Source of the DNA: Alphaproteobacteria bacterium
GTDB taxonomy: Bacteria; Pseudomonadota; Alphaproteobacteria; ATCC43930; CGMCC-115725
Direction of reading: 5' to 3'
Length of the DNA: 9,404 nucleotides
Assembly (NCBI GenBank): GCA_030039975.1
Contig: JASHUO010000740.1
Span: 1-9,404 of the forward strand
Shown here: positions 6,723-9,404 of the stretch, one piece after another
How positions within the stretch are numbered: position 1 is the stretch's first letter
How the letters are laid out: each line of letters opens with the position of its first letter
The notes under the pieces: generated by a model
Database searches by the model: none
What the model was told of the DNA's origin: nothing
What the model saw: only the letters and a program-made list of their open reading frames with translations
Translations under genes and position numbers: made by a program

Positions 6723-7340
6723 CTACCCGAGCGGTGGCGCGCGGCGCACCGGCGGGCTCAGGAAGCGCTGCAGCAGCTGGCGGAAGGCGGCGAGCGGCGC
6801 CACCGGGTCGAGCGCCGGCGAGAGCGCGAGGCGCGTGTTGAGCCCCTCGGCGGCGGCCACCAGCACCGCCGCCGCTGCCTCGGCGTCATGCGCGGGATCG
6901 ACCTGGCCCAGCTCCTGGGCGCGCCGGATCGCCGCGGCGCAGAGCGCGATGATGGCGGCGTGGTGGCGGCGCACGATCTCGGCGATGCGCTCGTTGCGCG
7001 TCGCTTCGGCCAGCACCTCGCAGCCGAATTTGCTCTTCGCCGGGTCGCGGGCGCTCATCGCCTCGCCGGCCAGCGCCAGCATGCTGTCGAAGAGATTGCC
7101 GCTCTCGCCCAGACGCTCCAGCCGCGCCGTGAGCTGGCGGCGGTCCTCCTCGCAGATGGCGGCGATGATCGCCTCCTTGCTGTCGTAATAGCGATAGACA
7201 TTGCCCGGGCTCATCGCCGCTTCGGCGCAGATATCGGCCATGCTCGCCTGGTGGAAGCCCTTGCGCTTGAAGCAGGCGAACGCCGCCTCGCGGACATGCC
7301 GCCGTCGCGCCTCGAACCGTTCGGGATTGACTGTACGCAT
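6723..7340 (-). CDS. TetR/AcrR-family transcriptional regulator
   Basis: A 205-residue one-component regulator. The N-terminal DNA-binding domain (about 12-60) is typical: AAFACFKRKGFHQASMADIC, then the recognition part MSPGNVYRYYDSKEAI (43-58), where G-N-V-Y-R-Y-Y-x-S-K-E is the family signature. The all-helical C-terminal domain (about 65-205) is variable and should bind a small ligand and form dimers; its ligand cannot be read from sequence. The ATG at 7338-7340 is well placed for the domain but has only a weak ribosome binding site. It lies 54 bases downstream of the CoxL-like gene and upstream of the dehydrogenase, all on one strand, so either or both are its likely targets. The terminal VRRAPPLG is probably disordered. 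Confidence 0.92.
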   Translation of the reverse strand: MRTVNPERFEARRRHVREAAFACFKRKGFHQASMADICAEAAMSPGNVYRYYDSKEAIIAAICEEDRRQLTARLERLGESGNLFDSMLALAGEAMSARDPAKSKFGCEVLAEATRNERIAEIVRRHHAAIIALCAAAIRRAQELGQVDPAHDAEAAAAVLVAAAEGLNTRLALSPALDPVAPLAAFRQLLQRFLSPPVRRAPPLG

Positions 7341-7345
7341 CGCTG

Positions 7346-7388
7346 CCGTCTTAGCAGATAGAGCAGCGCTCCGCCGCGCACAAGACGG
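7346..7388. promoter_or_regulatory. Inverted repeat before tetR, candidate operator or attenuator
   Basis: CCGTCTT (7346-7352) and AAGACGG (7382-7388) are perfect inverted arms 29 bases apart, enclosing a second small palindrome, GAGC / GCTC (7361-7371). They fill the 54-base gap between the CoxL-like gene and tetR. TetR proteins often bind palindromes just before their own gene, but the wide spacing is unusual, so an RNA hairpin is the other reading. Confidence 0.35.
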
Positions 7389-7394
7389 TGAGCG

Positions 7395-9404
7395 TCAGCG
7401 CCGCCCGGCGGCGGCAAGCGCCTGCCAGATGCGCGTCGGGCTTGCCGGCATGTCGAATTGGTCGACGCCCGACGCGGCGAGCGCGTCCATGATCGCGTTC
7501 ATCACCGCCGGCAGTGCGCCCACCGTGCCGGCCTCGCCCGCCCCTTTGACGCCGAGCGGATTGAGCTTCGTCGGCACGGGCCGGCTTTCGACCTCGAAGG
7601 CGCAGAGATCGTCGGCGCGCGGCATGGCGTAATCCATGAAGGAGGCGGTGAGCAGCTGGCCCGATTGGCGGTCGTAGACGACCTCCTCCATCAGCACCTG
7701 GCCCAGCCCCTGCACCACGCCGCCATGGATCTGGCCTTTGAGCGTCTTGGGATTGACCACGGTGCCGACATCGTCGACGACGCTGTAGCGATCGAGCGAG
7801 ACGGCGCCGGTCTCGGGATCGATCTCGACCTCGCAGACATGGCAGCCATTGGGGAAGGTGTCTTGCAGCGGCGAGAAGCTGCCGGTCTCGAAAAGCCCCG
7901 GCTCCGTCCCGCGCGGCAGCTTCGCCGGCACGAAGGCGGCGCGCGCCACCTCCTTGATCGGGATCGCGCGGTCGGTGCCGGCGACGGTGAAGCGGCCATC
8001 GCCGAAGGTGATGTCGGCCTCGCTCACCTCGAGCATATGCGCGGCGATCTTCTTCGTCTTGGCGATGATCTTGTCGGCGGCGAGGCTCAACGCCGTGCCG
8101 CCGATCACCGTCGAGCGCGAGCCCATCGTGCCCATGCCATAGGCGACGAGATCGGTGTCGCCGTCGACATAGCGCATGTCCTCGGGCGCAAGGCCGAGCT
8201 TCTCGGACGCGATCTGGCGGAAGGTGGTCTCGTGCCCCTGCCCCTGATTCTTGGTGCCCATCAGCAGCGTGGCGCGGCCGCTGCTGTCGAAGCGGATCTC
8301 GGCGAACTCCATGCCGGGGCTGGCCGCACGCTCGACCGCGTTGGCGATGCCGAGGCCGCGCAACCGCCCGCGCCGTGCCGAGGCCTCGCGCCGCGCGGCA
8401 AAGCCCGCGACATCGCCCAGCGCCAGCGCCCGCTCCATATTGGCGGGGAAATCGCCGCAATCATAGGTGAAGCCGAGCACCGTCTTGCACGGCATCGCCG
8501 CGGCCGGAATCATGTTGCGCCGCCTGAGATCGATGCGGTCGAGCTTCAGCTCGCGCGCCGCATCGTCGATCAGCCGTTCGATGACGTAGATCGCCTCGGG
8601 CCGGCCGGCGCCGCGATAGGGCGCGGTCGGGTTGGTATTGGTGATGGCGGCGGTCATCTGCACATGCGCTGCGGGAACGGCGTAGACGCCAACCATCGCC
8701 GGCAGGCTGGTGAAGGTTGCCAGCATGTTGCGGTCGGCGGAGAGATAGGCGCCGATATTGGAGATCGTCCGCACCTTGAGGCCGAGGAAGCGGCCGTCGC
8801 GGTCGAGCGCCAGCTCGGCATCGGCGACGACGTCGCGGCCATGCTCGTCGGCCAGGATCGCTTCGCTGCGCTCGCAGCGCCACTTCACCGGACGCCCCAG
8901 GCGCCGCGCCGCGAACAACACCAGCCGGTGCTCGACATATTGCCAACCCTTGATGCCGAAGGCACCGCCGATATCGCCGGCGACGACGCGGATCTGCGAC
9001 AGCGGCAGCTTGAAGATGCGGTTCGCCAGCATTTCGCGCACGCGGTGCGGATATTGCACATCGGCGTAAAGGGTGAAGCGCTCCTCGCGTGTATCGTAAT
9101 GACCGAGCGCGCCGCGCGGCTCCATGAATTGCGCATGCACGCGGGTGATGACATAGCGCCGACGCACGACATGCGCGGCGCGCGAGAACCCTGCCTCGGT
9201 CGCCGCGCGGTCGCCGATCTCGAAGACATGCGAGATGTTGTCCGGGCATTCCGGCCAGACCGCAGCGCTGCCCGGCTGGGTCGCCGCGGCGGTCGCTGTC
9301 ACCGCAGGCTGCACCTCATACGCGACCTCGATCAGCTCGGCGGCGTCCTTCGCCTGTTCGAGGTTTTCGGCCACCACCATCACGATGGGGTCGCCGACAT
9401 AGCG
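7395..9404 (-). CDS. CoxL-like molybdenum hydroxylase large subunit (form II type), 5' end outside window
   Basis: The 669 visible residues are the molybdopterin-binding part of a xanthine dehydrogenase/CO dehydrogenase-family large subunit. The first visible residues, RYVGDPIVMVVAEN, belong to the small N-terminal domain, so roughly 110-120 residues are missing. Cofactor motifs are seen in order: GGAFGIK (146-152), APYRGAGR (261-268), GTKNQGQGHETT (383-394) and GAGEAG near the end, with Glu624 as the expected catalytic base. True form I CO dehydrogenases have AYxCSFR with a Cu-binding Cys; here the position is Gly, as in the form II motif AYRGAGR. It is therefore more likely an aldehyde or aromatic/N-heterocycle hydroxylase than a CO oxidiser. 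FeS and FAD subunits should lie upstream. A tetR gene follows after 54 bases. The frame is unbroken. Confidence 0.88.
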   Translation of the reverse strand, partial: RYVGDPIVMVVAENLEQAKDAAELIEVAYEVQPAVTATAAATQPGSAAVWPECPDNISHVFEIGDRAATEAGFSRAAHVVRRRYVITRVHAQFMEPRGALGHYDTREERFTLYADVQYPHRVREMLANRIFKLPLSQIRVVAGDIGGAFGIKGWQYVEHRLVLFAARRLGRPVKWRCERSEAILADEHGRDVVADAELALDRDGRFLGLKVRTISNIGAYLSADRNMLATFTSLPAMVGVYAVPAAHVQMTAAITNTNPTAPYRGAGRPEAIYVIERLIDDAARELKLDRIDLRRRNMIPAAAMPCKTVLGFTYDCGDFPANMERALALGDVAGFAARREASARRGRLRGLGIANAVERAASPGMEFAEIRFDSSGRATLLMGTKNQGQGHETTFRQIASEKLGLAPEDMRYVDGDTDLVAYGMGTMGSRSTVIGGTALSLAADKIIAKTKKIAAHMLEVSEADITFGDGRFTVAGTDRAIPIKEVARAAFVPAKLPRGTEPGLFETGSFSPLQDTFPNGCHVCEVEIDPETGAVSLDRYSVVDDVGTVVNPKTLKGQIHGGVVQGLGQVLMEEVVYDRQSGQLLTASFMDYAMPRADDLCAFEVESRPVPTKLNPLGVKGAGEAGTVGALPAVMNAIMDALAASGVDQFDMPASPTRIWQALAAAGRR

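Noticed and set aside
5734..7188. 484-codon plus-strand frame opposite the aldehyde dehydrogenase and tetR
   Set aside because: It spans two genes and the gap between them on the opposite strand and shows no recognisable domain. It is a codon-bias shadow.

Overview
The window looks like chromosome of a high-GC Alphaproteobacterium. All coding strands have strong G/C third-position bias. Gene content (PspF-PspABC, a Tat-exported multicopper oxidase, a coniferyl-aldehyde-dehydrogenase-like enzyme, a CoxL-type molybdenum hydroxylase) and C/G-rich REP-like intergenic hairpins fit Rhizobiales or Rhodospirillales. The exact genus is a guess.

Layout. (1) 1-128: 3' end of an unrecognised gene on +, convergent with pspF. 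The 105 bases between their stops hold a perfect short hairpin nested inside a long imperfect inverted repeat whose arms carry G-quadruplex motifs on opposite strands. (2) 234-3273: a complete phage-shock locus. pspF (-) is divergent from pspA-pspB-pspC-yccF (+). The divergent gap holds candidate PspF sites, a perfect IHF consensus and a near-perfect sigma-54 -24/-12 promoter, in the order known for the E. coli pspF/pspA region. (3) 3274-3561: gap with REP-like copy A and a candidate operator. (4) 3562-5022: Tat-exported three-domain multicopper oxidase (+). (5) 5023-5208: convergent gap filled by an inverted pair of REP-like copies (C and B). (6) 5209-9404, all on -: CoxL-like large subunit (5' end outside the window), then a TetR regulator, then an aldehyde dehydrogenase, probably one transcription direction with an internal terminator-like hairpin after tetR.

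How the parts work together. The Psp genes form a self-contained envelope-stress circuit: PspF drives the sigma-54 promoter, PspA is the effector and PspF inhibitor, PspB/PspC are membrane sensors, and a YccF-family membrane protein is added as a fourth gene. The right half is an oxidative-metabolism region: a periplasmic copper oxidase, a cytoplasmic aldehyde dehydrogenase, a molybdenum hydroxylase and a TetR regulator placed between the last two.

I did not find a wholly new system. The most notable points are YccF inside the psp operon, the intact sigma-54/IHF/UAS architecture, the G-quadruplex inverted repeat at the pspF 3' end, and the REP-like copies flanking the oxidase, one of which seems to carry a trace of the aldehyde dehydrogenase 3' end.
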